From NCBI RefSeq assembly GCF_018309085.1, contig NZ_CP070502.1, forward strand, positions 1,798,001 through 1,862,000: a stretch of 64,000 nt of DNA, given 5' to 3'. The first letter of the stretch is position 1; each line of letters opens with the position of its first letter. A program made the position numbers and the translations under genes. Source of the DNA: Sporosarcina sp. Marseille-Q4063 (GTDB lineage: Bacteria; Bacillota; Bacilli; Bacillales_A; Planococcaceae). Of this stretch, positions 1-9,258 are shown one piece after another. The notes under the pieces are model-generated. The model was not told the origin of the DNA, did not search any database, and saw only the letters and a program-made list of their open reading frames with translations.

Positions 1-654
1 CGTTAAGATGAAAATCCCGCTTATAACAAGTATCAATAATAAAGGAATAGAAATGCTCGCTAATTTATGTGAAGAGATTGATAGATTATGCTTTTCTGCA
101 AGTTTGGGAATCGTTAATAAGCCAAGGAGCAATAGGCCGGTTATCATAATGATTAGTATGGAACCTTTTGCGGAATAAGCAGTGAACGTATCAATAATGG
201 CAATAAAGATAATCGTCATACTGTAAAAAAGAAAAATACTTTTTCTCGATTCAATCCAATGGCGGATTAAGTAAGTCGTCATCCATAAAAGAATAAAAAA
301 TAGCATCGTTCGAAATGGATTTGATATTTCGGACCAATTACCAACTAATATGACCGCGAAATTGGAGTTGAAATCTTCTAGAAGTAGTTTTGATGTTTCC
401 TTGGTTAAAAGGATTCCATCAAAAAACATAAAATGAATGGCCCAGATGATATAAAGAATTTTTATGAACGCAGCAAGCCACCATTTCACAGTCATCAGTG
501 CCAAGAAAAATGCGATGCCAATAAAGATTAAAAATAAAGAAATTTGTCCAGTTTGCGTAAGCTCCATTACAGGAAGAAGCCATTCTCTCAACATGACAAT
601 CGCCAATAAATATAAGATTGCCAGAAACCATTTATCAAGACGCATTTCACTCAT
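1..654 (-). CDS. Transglutaminase-like membrane protein, N-terminal part (cut by window edge)
   Basis: The frame opens at an ATG at 654 that overlaps the stop of the DUF58 gene (ATGA) and stays open for 218 codons to base 1, so the C-terminal part lies outside. The visible part starts MSEMRLDKWFLAILYLLAIV and is a run of hydrophobic segments, roughly residues 9-25, 38-55, 58-75, 98-124, 139-155 and 158-178. In Bacillales the third gene of a MoxR-DUF58 operon is normally a TgpA/YebA-type protein, with N-terminal membrane helices and an extracytoplasmic transglutaminase core. The membrane part fits that, but the catalytic Cys-His-Asp domain would be off-window, so the family is inferred from position and topology. 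Confidence 0.75.
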   Translation of the reverse strand, partial: MSEMRLDKWFLAILYLLAIVMLREWLLPVMELTQTGQISLFLIFIGIAFFLALMTVKWWLAAFIKILYIIWAIHFMFFDGILLTKETSKLLLEDFNSNFAVILVGNWSEISNPFRTMLFFILLWMTTYLIRHWIESRKSIFLFYSMTIIFIAIIDTFTAYSAKGSILIIMITGLLLLGLLTIPKLAEKHNLSISSHKLASISIPLLLILVISGIFILT

Positions 655-1865
655 GCATGAATCACCCCTTTAAATGCCGTAGGGAATTGTTCTTTAGTAA
701 GCGTATGGACAGAAATTCCTTTGGACTTTGCTAAACGAATATCTTCCGCAAGCATATTTTTCACCGGTGCATCTTTTTTCACCACAGTAAAACAAGTGAT
801 TGATCGAGCATTTGTCACATTTCCAATCACCGATTCCAAAAACGCCCAATCCGGATGCGCAGTAATTAATATGACACTTCCGCTTTGGCTAAATTCATTT
901 CTATAATCGTTAGACATGAAGGCTGTACTTTCATCTGAAGGTTTGATTTTCGCTAAGTGGATAAGCACTTTTCTAAACTGCTCTTCCGATTGAATATATG
1001 GAAAAGTAGCAGACTCTGTACCTGTCGTTAAAAAGCCAATTCCAGCTTGATCGTTCGTCGCTTCTTTCAAAATAGAAGCCGCAAGTTCGACTTGTTCTTC
1101 AAATGTTTCGGATGGACGGCCATCAAATATGACCAGCAAATCTTGAGAACGACGGTCTTCGAATTCTTTGGTCATTAAAGTCTGCGTCCGCGCAAATGAT
1201 TTCCAATGAATCCACGACACCCGGTCTCCCGATTGGTAATCGCGTACACCTGTTGCCATAGTGGTATCTTTCACAACATTATAAGGAGAAATCATCGAAC
1301 CTAAATCATATTGCGTATCAATCGGTACATAGTGAATATCTGTCATTTTCGGATACACCAAAACTGTATTTTTCAGCGGAATGAAATGCTTTTTTCGAAT
1401 CCAGCCAAAAAAATCCGAAACCTCGATTTCCACGCCTTCCAATACATGTTCTCCTCGTGGCATTCTTTCTATCTCGTACTGCCATTCTTCTTTCTTTTGA
1501 AAACCGAAAACAAAAAGTTTATTCATAGCACCTTTAGTAACTAATAATATTTCCTCATCACTCCACTTTTCTGAAATCACTGTGTAAAGTAAAGGAAAAG
1601 GAAAATCCCTTTTCACCGTTAAACTTACAACCAACTTACCGCCATTTTCAACACTCGGGGTTCGAATAATACGTTCGGCCGTGACTGTCCGAAGCGGATA
1701 TAAAAACAAGAAAAGAGAATAAAGTATAAATGGCAATATGGCGTAAAAAATCGCCCAACTGACATATCCGCCTTGAAACATTGCGAAAACGAAGGCAGAC
1801 ACAAGAATGAACAAGACAAAAACAAGTCGCCCCCATATTGAAAGTAACTTCCGAAATCGTTTCAT
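651..1865 (-). CDS. DUF58 domain protein (YeaD-like)
   Basis: A 404-residue protein with two N-terminal membrane helices (about residues 10-27 and 33-55), a beta-rich middle part, and the DUF58 signature around residues 195-225 (GVRDYQSGDRVSWIHWKSFA), followed by a von Willebrand A-like region containing LLVIFDGRPS. DUF58 proteins accompany MoxR ATPases and are thought to act with them as a chaperone-like membrane complex, but their exact role is not established. It overlaps the MoxR stop by 4 bases (start ATG at 1865) and the next gene by 4 bases, so the three genes are probably translationally coupled. No oddities in length or composition. Confidence 0.9.
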   Translation of the reverse strand: MKRFRKLLSIWGRLVFVLFILVSAFVFAMFQGGYVSWAIFYAILPFILYSLFLFLYPLRTVTAERIIRTPSVENGGKLVVSLTVKRDFPFPLLYTVISEKWSDEEILLVTKGAMNKLFVFGFQKKEEWQYEIERMPRGEHVLEGVEIEVSDFFGWIRKKHFIPLKNTVLVYPKMTDIHYVPIDTQYDLGSMISPYNVVKDTTMATGVRDYQSGDRVSWIHWKSFARTQTLMTKEFEDRRSQDLLVIFDGRPSETFEEQVELAASILKEATNDQAGIGFLTTGTESATFPYIQSEEQFRKVLIHLAKIKPSDESTAFMSNDYRNEFSQSGSVILITAHPDWAFLESVIGNVTNARSITCFTVVKKDAPVKNMLAEDIRLAKSKGISVHTLTKEQFPTAFKGVIHA

Positions 1866-2809
1866 TTAACCGAAACCTTATCAAAAGGCACACTGACTTT
1901 CGCTAGTATCCGCTCTACAATTTCATCAGCCTCAATGCCTTCATACTTGGCTTCTGGTTTCAAAATCATTCTGTGACCAAACACAAAAGGCGCTAAATAT
2001 TGAACGTCATCCGGTGTCACGTACATTCTTCCGACCAGTAACGCATACGCTTGGCAAGCTTTCATGAGAGAAAGTGATCCACGCGGGCTTACCCCGAGAT
2101 AAACGAATGGATTGTTTCTCGTTTCATTTGCACAGGTTACGATGTAGGATTTTACAGCATCGCTTACAACTACGTCTTTGACAGCATGCTGTAGGTTTAT
2201 GAGGTCATCTAGAGTGATAACCGTTTCTAAATTGTTAATCGGAATTTCTTGTTCAGCCCTCCGCAAAACTTCTATTTCTTCAAGCGGTGTTGGATATCCC
2301 ATTTTCAATCTAAATAAAAACCGATCTAATTGAGCTTCTGGCAACGGATATGTTCCTTCATATTCAATTGGATTTTGCGTAGCCATGACGAAAAATGGTT
2401 GCGGAATGCGCATTGTTTCACCGTCAATCGTTACGGAAGACTCTTCCATGCCCTCGAGTAATGCCGACTGGGTTTTCGGGGACGTTCGATTGATTTCATC
2501 CGCAAGAATAATATTCCCCATGATTGGACCCGGTCTAAATTCAAACTCCATTTCTTTCGGGTTATAAATAGAGACGCCCAATACGTCTGAAGGCAAAAGA
2601 TCTGGCGTAAATTGAATTCGTTTAAAATCTGCGCCGATCGATTTTGCCAATGCCTTTACCATCATCGTTTTACCCACGCCTGGTACATCTTCTAATAAGA
2701 CATGTCCGCCCGCTAAAAGCGCGGTCATGCTAAGTTCTGCGATATCTCGTTTACCAATCATAACTTTTTCAATATTATTTAAGACTTTTCCAATCAATTC
2801 TTTTTGCAA
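1862..2809 (-). CDS. MoxR-family AAA+ ATPase
   Basis: AAA+ ATPase of the MoxR group. Visible motifs: Walker A in EDVPGVGKTMMVKAL, Walker B in IILADEINRTSPKTQSALLE, and sensor 1 in ATQNPIEYEGTYPLPEAQLD, then the C-terminal lid with GVSPRGSLSLMKA. I chose the TTG at 2809 (product MQKELIGKVLNNIEKVM, 315 residues) because a GGGGGG ribosome site lies 7 bases upstream. The longer frame from 2872 adds 21 residues that do not look like the family. It is the first gene of the operon with DUF58 and the transglutaminase-like protein. MoxR proteins remodel or mature partner complexes; the client here is unknown. Confidence 0.92.
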   Translation of the reverse strand: MQKELIGKVLNNIEKVMIGKRDIAELSMTALLAGGHVLLEDVPGVGKTMMVKALAKSIGADFKRIQFTPDLLPSDVLGVSIYNPKEMEFEFRPGPIMGNIILADEINRTSPKTQSALLEGMEESSVTIDGETMRIPQPFFVMATQNPIEYEGTYPLPEAQLDRFLFRLKMGYPTPLEEIEVLRRAEQEIPINNLETVITLDDLINLQHAVKDVVVSDAVKSYIVTCANETRNNPFVYLGVSPRGSLSLMKACQAYALLVGRMYVTPDDVQYLAPFVFGHRMILKPEAKYEGIEADEIVERILAKVSVPFDKVSVK

Positions 2810-3228
2810 TATGGTTCCCCCCAATGAATCAATATATAGCAAATTATTTGAAAAGTAACTATACACTTCCATATTACAGGATAACCCTACTATCTACAAC
2901 TTAAGCAGAAAGAAAAAAGAAGTGTTTAATTAAAGTAAAAATCATTTAAACGGCTTGTTTTCTAGGGCTTATAAAAAATCTAGATTTAATGAGAATCCCC
3001 TATGAATACCGCTTCGGCGCTAGAGAAAGATTGAACTGTATCTTTCCGCACTTTGTGGATGCCTCCCGCTAAATTGTTTTTTGTAGATTGTTGACGTTTC
3101 TGTTGTTAGTTATTTTTATAGTTATATCAAGACCTATTTAACTAATACTTTCTATTAATCATTTATTGTATAGGAATATCTAATTCTAATGTGCTCACTG
3201 AATAACCTCTCTTTCTACAGTGAAATTA
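2810..3228. other. Gene-free region upstream of MoxR operon
   Basis: AT-rich, no open frame with a ribosome site. It presumably carries the promoter of the minus-strand MoxR operon. I see no RNA gene or clear operator. Confidence 0.5.
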
Positions 3229-3253
3229 GTTGATTGGAGTGGAGGGCGGCGAC

Positions 3254-4880
3254 CATATACGTCAACTTAAGAAAAAATGATTAATATTCCTCTAAAGATG
3301 GTATAGATATTTACCATTTATAAAAAGGAGGATTCAATTATGAAAAACAAACATTCCGTTTTCACATTGAAACAACTGTTTGATTTTCTGTCGCCCAATC
3401 GAACTTTCTAAAATTGCCAAGGATACGAAATTCATACAAAGAAATCGTCAATTGAGTGTCATCAAATTTCTTGAAATTCTTTTTGCTGAACCCGGAAATA
3501 TCGCAAAAAAATCTTTAACTGAACTATGTTTAGGTCTATCTCACGTCGGTGTAACTATGTCCAAACAAGGTTTTGATAAAAAGTTTAATGAGAATTCAGT
3601 CGCGTTTTTGAAAGCAGTTTTTCTTGCGTTGTTTACGATACAAATGAAGCTATCTATAGATAAAACAACTATTAATAGCACAATCGACTTTAATACGGTT
3701 CGGATTTTAGATGGAACGTCAATTAAGCTCACCAAAAAACTCCAGTTTTTTTATCCAGGGACTGTAGATGCAGGAGCTAAGTGCCAAATCGAGTTTGATT
3801 ATCTAACAGGAAGGTTTATATATATGGAAATTCAAGCTGGAAAAGCGGGAGATAGTGCTTCGGGAATCAAGCGGCTAGAATCACTTCAGAAAAATGATTT
3901 AATTCTTCAAGACCTTGGTTATTTTCAATATAAGATATTTGAAAAGGTAGATGGAAAGCAAGCTTTTTATGTGTCACGCGCTCCGGCAGATACAATGTTT
4001 TACGTAGACCATCCAAATCCTCGGTATCATAAAGATGGCAAGATCATGAAAATGTATGCCTATGAACGGCTTTATCTCGAGGAAGAATTAAAGACAATGA
4101 AACGAGGAACAATACGGGAATATCCGAAGGTCTATTTGGGAAAACAAGCAAAATATCCGACTCGACTGGTAATTTATCGAATGACCCATGAACAAGAGCA
4201 AAGACAAGAAGAACGGATTAAAAGACGTGGACAAACGAAACCAGGTAAAATCAAGAAAAAATCTTATGATGTATCAAGTATCTCGGTCTATGTAACGAAT
4301 CTTCCACAAAAAGTGCCGGCAGAAGAGGTCCCTCAATTATATCGGTATCGTTGGCAAGTTGAGCTTGTTTTTAAGTCATGGAAATCAGATATGGAGGTTG
4401 ATTTCTATCGAAATATGAAAAAAGAGCGATGGGAGTGTCACTTTTATGCGGAATTAATTCTTTTACTCCTTAGCTTATTAATTACTTATCAGCTTCGGGT
4501 TTATTTTAAAGAAGAAAGAGATATCATTCTAAGCGAACAAATCACAATGTGTGAGGTTAGTAAGAGGATTTGGAAAATTTGGCAAGCAAGGGATCAATTG
4601 GAGTGGGAAAATCTTATCAACGAATTAATAAAAGGGTTGGCCAGGCTCGGTCGTAAAAATATAAAGAAAATAAAACCAAGAACTGACCAACAACAAAAAT
4701 AAAACAATCAAATTTTTAAAAGAGAATGGGGTGTGTCTTATTTAGTAATGCCAACAATCTTAAGCATTTACTGAACGATTCCCTTTAGACGAATAAGGTA
4801 AACATTTTTCGGCGAAACATTGTGTTTTATTGAAAATTTGATGATGAAGAGCTGGTTTAAAGCTTAAGTTGACGTATATG
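3254..4880 (+). mobile_element. IS4-family (IS231-like) insertion sequence, 1627 bp
   Basis: Perfect 18-bp terminal inverted repeats: CATATACGTCAACTTAAG at 3254-3271 and its complement at 4863-4880. Immediately outside, GGGCGGCGAC occurs at 3244-3253 and again at 4881-4890, a 10-bp target-site duplication. Length, repeats of about 18-20 bp, 10-12 bp duplication and the DDE transposase with a Y-x2-R-x3-E-x6-K signature fit the IS231 group of IS4. The intact ends and duplication suggest recent insertion, although the transposase frame is broken. Confidence 0.93.
3340..4702 (+). pseudogene. IS4-family transposase, frameshifted near its start
   Basis: A strong AAAAAGGAGG site precedes the ATG at 3340, which reads MKNKHSVFTLKQLFDFLSPN and then stops at 3409-3411. 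The rest of the protein (440 residues, KIAKDTKFIQRNRQLSVIKF onward) lies one base out of phase. It contains the DDE core: Asp in VRILDGTSIKL, Asp in LILQDLGYF, and the Glu in YRYRWQVELVFKSWK. One extra base near 3400 explains the break, since LSPN followed directly by ELSKIAKDT would restore a normal IS4 N-terminus. A TTG at 3380 could give a shortened product but has no good ribosome site. Most likely inactive, or needing +1 frameshifting. Confidence 0.85.
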
Positions 4881-5103
4881 GGGCGGCGACTCCCGCGGAA
4901 TTAGCGAGACAGCCGAGACCCTGCAGGAGCGTAGCGACGAAGCGGCTCGGCGCTCGCCCGCAGGAAAGCGCCGCCCGGAACGCAAATCAACGAGCCCTAT
5001 AGAACCACGTAATTGAATAATGATTGTTCCATTTCGCTTTTTAACTTCCCAGTTTCTGTGGTTTTATTTGCCAACCTCAACCTTTCCTTAAATCGCAAAA
5101 CAA

Positions 5104-5146
5104 AAAGTCTAGAAGAAGAATATAATAATTCTTCTTTCTAGACTTT
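5104..5146 (-). terminator. Terminator of pncB-nadE operon
   Basis: Inverted repeat AAAGTCTAGAAGAAGAAT / ATTCTTCTTTCTAGACTTT with a short loop, followed on the minus strand by TTTTTG. It lies 15 bases after the nadE stop. Confidence 0.85.
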
Positions 5147-5160
5147 ACTATTTCAACGAT

Positions 5161-5988
5161 TCATTTCCAAAAATCATCAAAGACTGTTATCGGCATATGG
5201 CGTTTATGCATGGACCTGAGATAATACTGTTCGAGTCGTTCCCGCGGTTCTTCAGGAATCTCTTTTCCTTCAAGATAATCATCGATATGGTCGTAAGTAA
5301 TGCCTAGCGCTACCTCGTCTGGAATTGAAGGCTTATCATCCTCTAAGTCCGCAGTCGGAACTTTTGTATATAAATGTACAGGGCAATCCAATTCTTTCAA
5401 TAATTCCTTACCCTGTCTTTTATTCAAACGGAATATCGGCATGAGGTCGGCACCGCCGTCTCCGAACTTCGTATAAAAACCAGTTATCGACTCGGCCGCT
5501 TGATCGCTTCCGAGCACAACGCAATTATTCATCGCGGCTACTGAATATTGAACTTTCATACGTTCTCTGGCCTTCTCATTTCCTTTTGCATAATCGGATA
5601 GATTCACGCCGATCTCGGTTAATGCCCGTACGCTCGCATCAACCGATTCCTTGATATTAACAGTGTATATTTTAGTCGGTTGAATAAAGTCCAATGCATC
5701 CTGACAATCTTTTTCGTCAAACTGTGTACCATATGGCAGTCTAATCCCGATGAATTGATAACGATCGGTCTGATTTTCGTCATTTAATTCATCAACGGCG
5801 ATTTGTGCGAGCTTGCCTACCAACGTAGAATCTTGGCCGCCTGAAATCCCGATAACGAATCCCGTTAAAAATGAATGCTTTCTTGCGTATTCCTTCATAA
5901 AATCCACTGACTTCCGAATTTCCTCTTGTGGATCAATGTCTGGTTTAACTTTCAATTCAGCAATAATTTTCTCTTGAAGCGACATCAT
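5161..5988 (-). CDS. nadE: NH3-dependent NAD+ synthetase
   Basis: A 275-residue ATP pyrophosphatase-fold enzyme that amidates nicotinate adenine dinucleotide to NAD+ with ammonia. The PP-loop is [19 protein letters not shown]. Other family blocks are [40 protein letters not shown] and the C-terminal [13 protein letters not shown]. The length matches Bacillus NadE, with no glutaminase domain, so it is the ammonia-dependent type. It starts 12 bases after pncB and shares its direction: both NAD salvage steps, from nicotinate to the mononucleotide and the final amidation, are in one operon. Start ATG at 5988 or the adjacent ATG at 5985. Confidence 0.97.
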   Translation of the reverse strand: MMSLQEKIIAELKVKPDIDPQEEIRKSVDFMKEYARKHSFLTGFVIGISGGQDSTLVGKLAQIAVDELNDENQTDRYQFIGIRLPYGTQFDEKDCQDALDFIQPTKIYTVNIKESVDASVRALTEIGVNLSDYAKGNEKARERMKVQYSVAAMNNCVVLGSDQAAESITGFYTKFGDGGADLMPIFRLNKRQGKELLKELDCPVHLYTKVPTADLEDDKPSIPDEVALGITYDHIDDYLEGKEIPEEPRERLEQYYLRSMHKRHMPITVFDDFWK

Positions 5989-6000
5989 CGTTATCTCTCC

Positions 6001-7470
6001 TTATTCGTGCGTATACTCTTCCACCATCTCTTGGATTTCTTGAATATTACGCATTTTATTATCCCAGCACTTTTGACTTAAGTCGACAGGATATTCTTCC
6101 GGATTCAGAGATCGTTTGTATTCTTCCCATAACAGATCTAAATTTTCTTTTGCATAATCTTGCATTTCAATCAAACTTGGATTTTCATAAATAACTTTAC
6201 CCGCTTCCACTACTTGTACATGTAAGTTTTTCGCCTCGAAGTTCGTGACAAACTTAGAGATGAATGTATGGACGGGGTGGAACATTTTCAAACGCTTCTC
6301 GGCTGTCGGGTCTTCATCATGCATCGTTATATAATCGCCTTCAGCTTTTCCGTTTTCACGGTCGATAATTCGATATAATTTTTTCTGCCCAGGTGTTGTC
6401 ACCTTTTCTGCAGTCGATGAAATTTTAATCGTATCTTCCATTTCACCTTCATCGTTTTCAATTGAAACAATTTTATAAACAGCTCCAAGGGCTGGTTGGT
6501 CGTATGCAGTAATTAGCTTCGTGCCAATTCCCCAAACATCTACTTTTGCACCTTGCGCTTTTAAGTTCAAGATTGTATATTCGTCCAAATCATTAGAAAC
6601 GACGATTTTGGCATCCGGGAAACCGGCTTCATCCAACATGCGGCGAGATTCTTTTGATAAGAATGCAATATCTCCGCTATCTAGACGAATCCCTTTGAAG
6701 TTAATTTTATCGCCGAGTTCTTTCGCTACTTGAATCGCCGTCGGAACGCCGATTTTCAATGTGTTGTACGTATCGACTAAAAACACGCAATCTTTATGGC
6801 GTCTTGCATAAGAATGGAAGGCTTCATATTCACTTTTAAATGCTTGTACAAGTGAATGAGCGTGGGTTCCCGAAACCGGAATACCAAATTTCTTGCCTGC
6901 CCGAACGTTGCTCGTCGCTTCGACGCCGCCGATAATCGTAGCGCGCGCGCCCCAAATTGCAGCGTCCATTTCATGAGCACGTCTTGTTCCGAACTCCAAT
7001 ACCATTTCATCTTTTGTCACTTGCTTGATGCGACTCGCTTTCGTTGCGATTAGCGTTTGGTAATTAACGATATTTAAAAGCGCGGATTCGATTAACTGCG
7101 CTTCTATTAGCGGAGCTTCAACACGTAGAATTGGTTCATTCGCAAATACGAGTTCCCCTTCTACCATCGAATAAACATCGCCGGTAAAACGAATATCTTT
7201 CAAGTAATCGATAAAATCATCTTCATAGTGAAGCTCTTCTTTCAGGTATGTCAAATCACTTTCGCTTAGCTTAAAATCTTTTAAGAAGTCCAAAATTCGT
7301 TCTAATCCTGCAAATAAGGCATATCCGTTTCCGAATGGTAAGCTTCTGAAAAACAATTCAAAGACGGCCTTCTTATTGTGAATCCCATCTGCCCAATATG
7401 ATTCGGCCATATTAATTTGATATAAGTCTGTATGTAATGCATTGCTATCGTCTGCATAAATTGAACTCAT
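6001..7470 (-). CDS. pncB: Nicotinate phosphoribosyltransferase
   Basis: A 489-residue enzyme of NAD salvage: nicotinate plus PRPP and ATP give nicotinate mononucleotide. Family features: N-terminal LHTDLYQINMAESYWADG, FFRSLPFGNGYALFAGL, the active-site region EFGTRRAHEMDAAIWGAR, HAHSLVQAF, FLVDTYNT and GIRLDSGDIAFLSKESRRML, where the phosphoribosyl group binds. Length fits the Bacillales type-1 enzyme. A GGAG ribosome site precedes the ATG at 7470. First gene of a two-gene operon with nadE. Confidence 0.97.
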   Translation of the reverse strand: MSSIYADDSNALHTDLYQINMAESYWADGIHNKKAVFELFFRSLPFGNGYALFAGLERILDFLKDFKLSESDLTYLKEELHYEDDFIDYLKDIRFTGDVYSMVEGELVFANEPILRVEAPLIEAQLIESALLNIVNYQTLIATKASRIKQVTKDEMVLEFGTRRAHEMDAAIWGARATIIGGVEATSNVRAGKKFGIPVSGTHAHSLVQAFKSEYEAFHSYARRHKDCVFLVDTYNTLKIGVPTAIQVAKELGDKINFKGIRLDSGDIAFLSKESRRMLDEAGFPDAKIVVSNDLDEYTILNLKAQGAKVDVWGIGTKLITAYDQPALGAVYKIVSIENDEGEMEDTIKISSTAEKVTTPGQKKLYRIIDRENGKAEGDYITMHDEDPTAEKRLKMFHPVHTFISKFVTNFEAKNLHVQVVEAGKVIYENPSLIEMQDYAKENLDLLWEEYKRSLNPEEYPVDLSQKCWDNKMRNIQEIQEMVEEYTHE

Positions 7471-7571
7471 GTCAATCTCCTTCTCCCAACATTCAAATAG
7501 TCACTAATAGTATACACTAAATACCCTTTTTCAACGTCATTCAATCACCTACGTGGATTTCGGGCACAATT

Positions 7572-7886
7572 TCATCCAAAAACTTTCAATCCTACAGCAC
7601 CTGCGATAATACAAGATAAAAAGACGAGACGTTTCCAACTTGCGGGTTCTTCGAAAAATAAAACGCCCATTAGAACAGCACCCGCCGCTCCAAGTCCGGT
7701 CCATATCGCATAAGCGGTTCCCATCGGAATGTCACGCATTGCGAGCGCCAAAAAAATAAAGCCGAACGTAAAGGTGACAACGATGAGTAGCAACCGAGAC
7801 ATTGATTTCTGTTGTATGTATAAATTAATACTCATAACGCCAAGTATTTCTCCTAAACTCGCAATCACAAGATATACCCAAGCCAT
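7572..7886 (-). CDS. SMR-family exporter subunit (YkkD-like)
   Basis: A 104-residue protein with four membrane helices and the small multidrug resistance pattern: the membrane-embedded Glu in LVIASLGEILGV, PMGTAYAIWTGLGAAGAVL in helix 3, and a C-terminal helix ending AVGLKVFG. Together with the upstream partner it resembles Bacillus YkkD/YkkC, a heteromeric SMR pair that can export guanidinium or cationic drugs. The two are 13 bases apart, so they very probably assemble together. No guanidine riboswitch is seen upstream of the pair, which leaves the substrate open. Confidence 0.88.
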   Translation of the reverse strand: MAWVYLVIASLGEILGVMSINLYIQQKSMSRLLLIVVTFTFGFIFLALAMRDIPMGTAYAIWTGLGAAGAVLMGVLFFEEPASWKRLVFLSCIIAGAVGLKVFG

Positions 7887-7899
7887 TTGCCTGCCTCCT

Positions 7900-8241
7900 T
7901 TACGATGTTAGATCGACCTGCGACTCTTTTTCACCGCTATCGGTCATTTTAATCCCAACGACGCCAACGATGATTAAACCAATAAACAATACTTTCATAA
8001 GAGAAAACGCCGCATCAAAAACAATGAAATCAATCAGAACGATTGCAGCAGCACCAGAGCCGGTAAACACGGCGTATACGGTTCCAGATGGTAATTTTTC
8101 GCAAGCTTTAATAATAAAGTAAAAGCTGAAAACAATCATGATCGTTGTGCCTGCCCACTCCAAAAACGAGCTGGAATAGCGCAATCCAATCACCCAGAAA
8201 ACTTCTACAAATGCCGCAAAAAGTACGTAGAGCCAAGCCAC
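7900..8241 (-). CDS. SMR-family exporter subunit (YkkC-like)
   Basis: A 113-residue four-helix SMR protein. The key Glu sits in FAAFVEVFWVIGLRY; helix 3 carries LPSGTVYAVFTGSGAAAIVL. A polar tail (TDSGEKESQVDLTS) extends past helix 4, as in YkkC. The closest family from memory is Bacillus YkkC. It is translated first, then the YkkD-like partner. The upstream region to the divergent lipid kinase is only about 110 bases. Confidence 0.88.
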   Translation of the reverse strand: MAWLYVLFAAFVEVFWVIGLRYSSSFLEWAGTTIMIVFSFYFIIKACEKLPSGTVYAVFTGSGAAAIVLIDFIVFDAAFSLMKVLFIGLIIVGVVGIKMTDSGEKESQVDLTS

Positions 8242-8301
8242 ATTTATTTTCCCCTTTCCGCATATATTCTTCTATTCACCTGTTGATTCTCCTTTAAGTA
8301 T

Positions 8302-8327
8302 ACCCTATTGTTACATGTATATAGGGT
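8302..8327. promoter_or_regulatory. Inverted repeat between SMR pair and lipid kinase
   Basis: ACCCTAT at 8302-8308 and ATAGGGT at 8321-8327 form a 7-bp dyad with a 12-base centre in the divergent intergenic region. A possible plus-strand promoter TTGATT (8283-8288) - 17 bases - TATTGT (8306-8311) overlaps the left arm. It looks like an operator, but the regulator is unknown. Confidence 0.4.
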
Positions 8328-8358
8328 TATCATGCCCAATAAGAAATGGGGTCATGTT

Positions 8359-9258
8359 ATGTATCTATTTATCGTTAACTTACAGTCTGGCAATAAAAAC
8401 ACATTGAAAAACTGGAATGAAATCGAAAATCTATTGATTGAACGACAAATCCCATTCGAAAAGATTTTGAGTAATTCACAAGTTGAAACAGAAACGTTTA
8501 TTTCCAAACATCTACTAAATAATGCCTTAAATGCAGTTGCCGTTATCGGCGGTGATGGAACGATAAATTCTGTCATTCAACAATTAGCTGTAACGACTAT
8601 CCCGCTTGCAATCTTCCCTTCTGGATCTGGTAATGATACTGCCAGAATGTTTCAATTAACCGACAACCCTAAAGAATTCGTGCTGAAGATGCTGACTGGT
8701 AAAACGACTGCGATTGATTTAATTAACGTAAATGGACGGTTCGGCATTACTGTCTCAGGCACTGGTCTCGATTCTGTCATTGGGAATCAAGTCAATCAGT
8801 CATTTTACAAGCCGATTTTCAATAAGCTCGGGATTGGTTCTTTTTCCTATATAATTGCCGCCGTTATTACATTACTAACTTTCAAACCATTTAACGGAAA
8901 ACTGACGATTGATGGTGAAGTTCTTGTATTAACGAACGCTTGGCTTGTTGCTTGTGGCAATACCGCCTCTTACGGCGGCGGTTTAAATATTTGCCCACAC
9001 GCGCTTCCGTCAGATGGTTTTCTTAATATCACGCATCTTCATAATGCCAATCGACTAAATGTCCTGTTCCGCCTATTCCCTGATTTGCTTCGGGGAGGCC
9101 CGGTTACGAAAGAAGGCGTGTTTTACAATGCTGGAAAGGAAATAACGCTTGAAACAAATCGACCGATTCCTGCAATTGTTGATGGAGAAATTACCACGTC
9201 AACTCCGCTGCATATAACTATTCGCGAAAATGCTCTACTTTTACTTTTAACTAATTAA
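8359..9258 (+). CDS. YegS/BmrU-type lipid (diacylglycerol) kinase
   Basis: Diacylglycerol kinase catalytic family. From the ATG at 8359, which has a GGGG site 7 bases upstream, the product is 299 residues and begins MYLFIVNLQSGNKN. A longer frame from 8308 has no ribosome site. Motifs: NLQSG near the start, AVAVIGGDGTINSVIQ (the GGDGT nucleotide motif), LAIFPSGSGNDTARMF, and YGGGLNICPHALPSDGFLNI. The family phosphorylates lipids such as diacylglycerol; the exact lipid is not readable. It is divergent from the SMR pair and its stop overlaps that of the MATE gene on the other strand. Confidence 0.88.
   Translation: MYLFIVNLQSGNKNTLKNWNEIENLLIERQIPFEKILSNSQVETETFISKHLLNNALNAVAVIGGDGTINSVIQQLAVTTIPLAIFPSGSGNDTARMFQLTDNPKEFVLKMLTGKTTAIDLINVNGRFGITVSGTGLDSVIGNQVNQSFYKPIFNKLGIGSFSYIIAAVITLLTFKPFNGKLTIDGEVLVLTNAWLVACGNTASYGGGLNICPHALPSDGFLNITHLHNANRLNVLFRLFPDLLRGGPVTKEGVFYNAGKEITLETNRPIPAIVDGEITTSTPLHITIRENALLLLLTN

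Larger units (their letters stand above)
3229..4991. repeat. GC-rich palindromic repeat split by an insertion sequence
   Basis: The two pieces 3229-3253 and 4891-4991 form one element of about 126 bp when the IS is removed. Its ends are imperfect inverted repeats: GTTGATTGGAGTGGAGGGCG at 3229-3248 pairs with the complement of the stretch at 4972-4991 (ending CGCAAATCAAC). The inside is strikingly GC-rich for this window and can fold further (CAGCCGAG around 4910 against CGGCTCGG around 4943). Elements of this type are scattered in Planococcaceae and Bacillaceae intergenic regions; I recognise the type from memory. No coding capacity. Function unknown. Confidence 0.75.
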
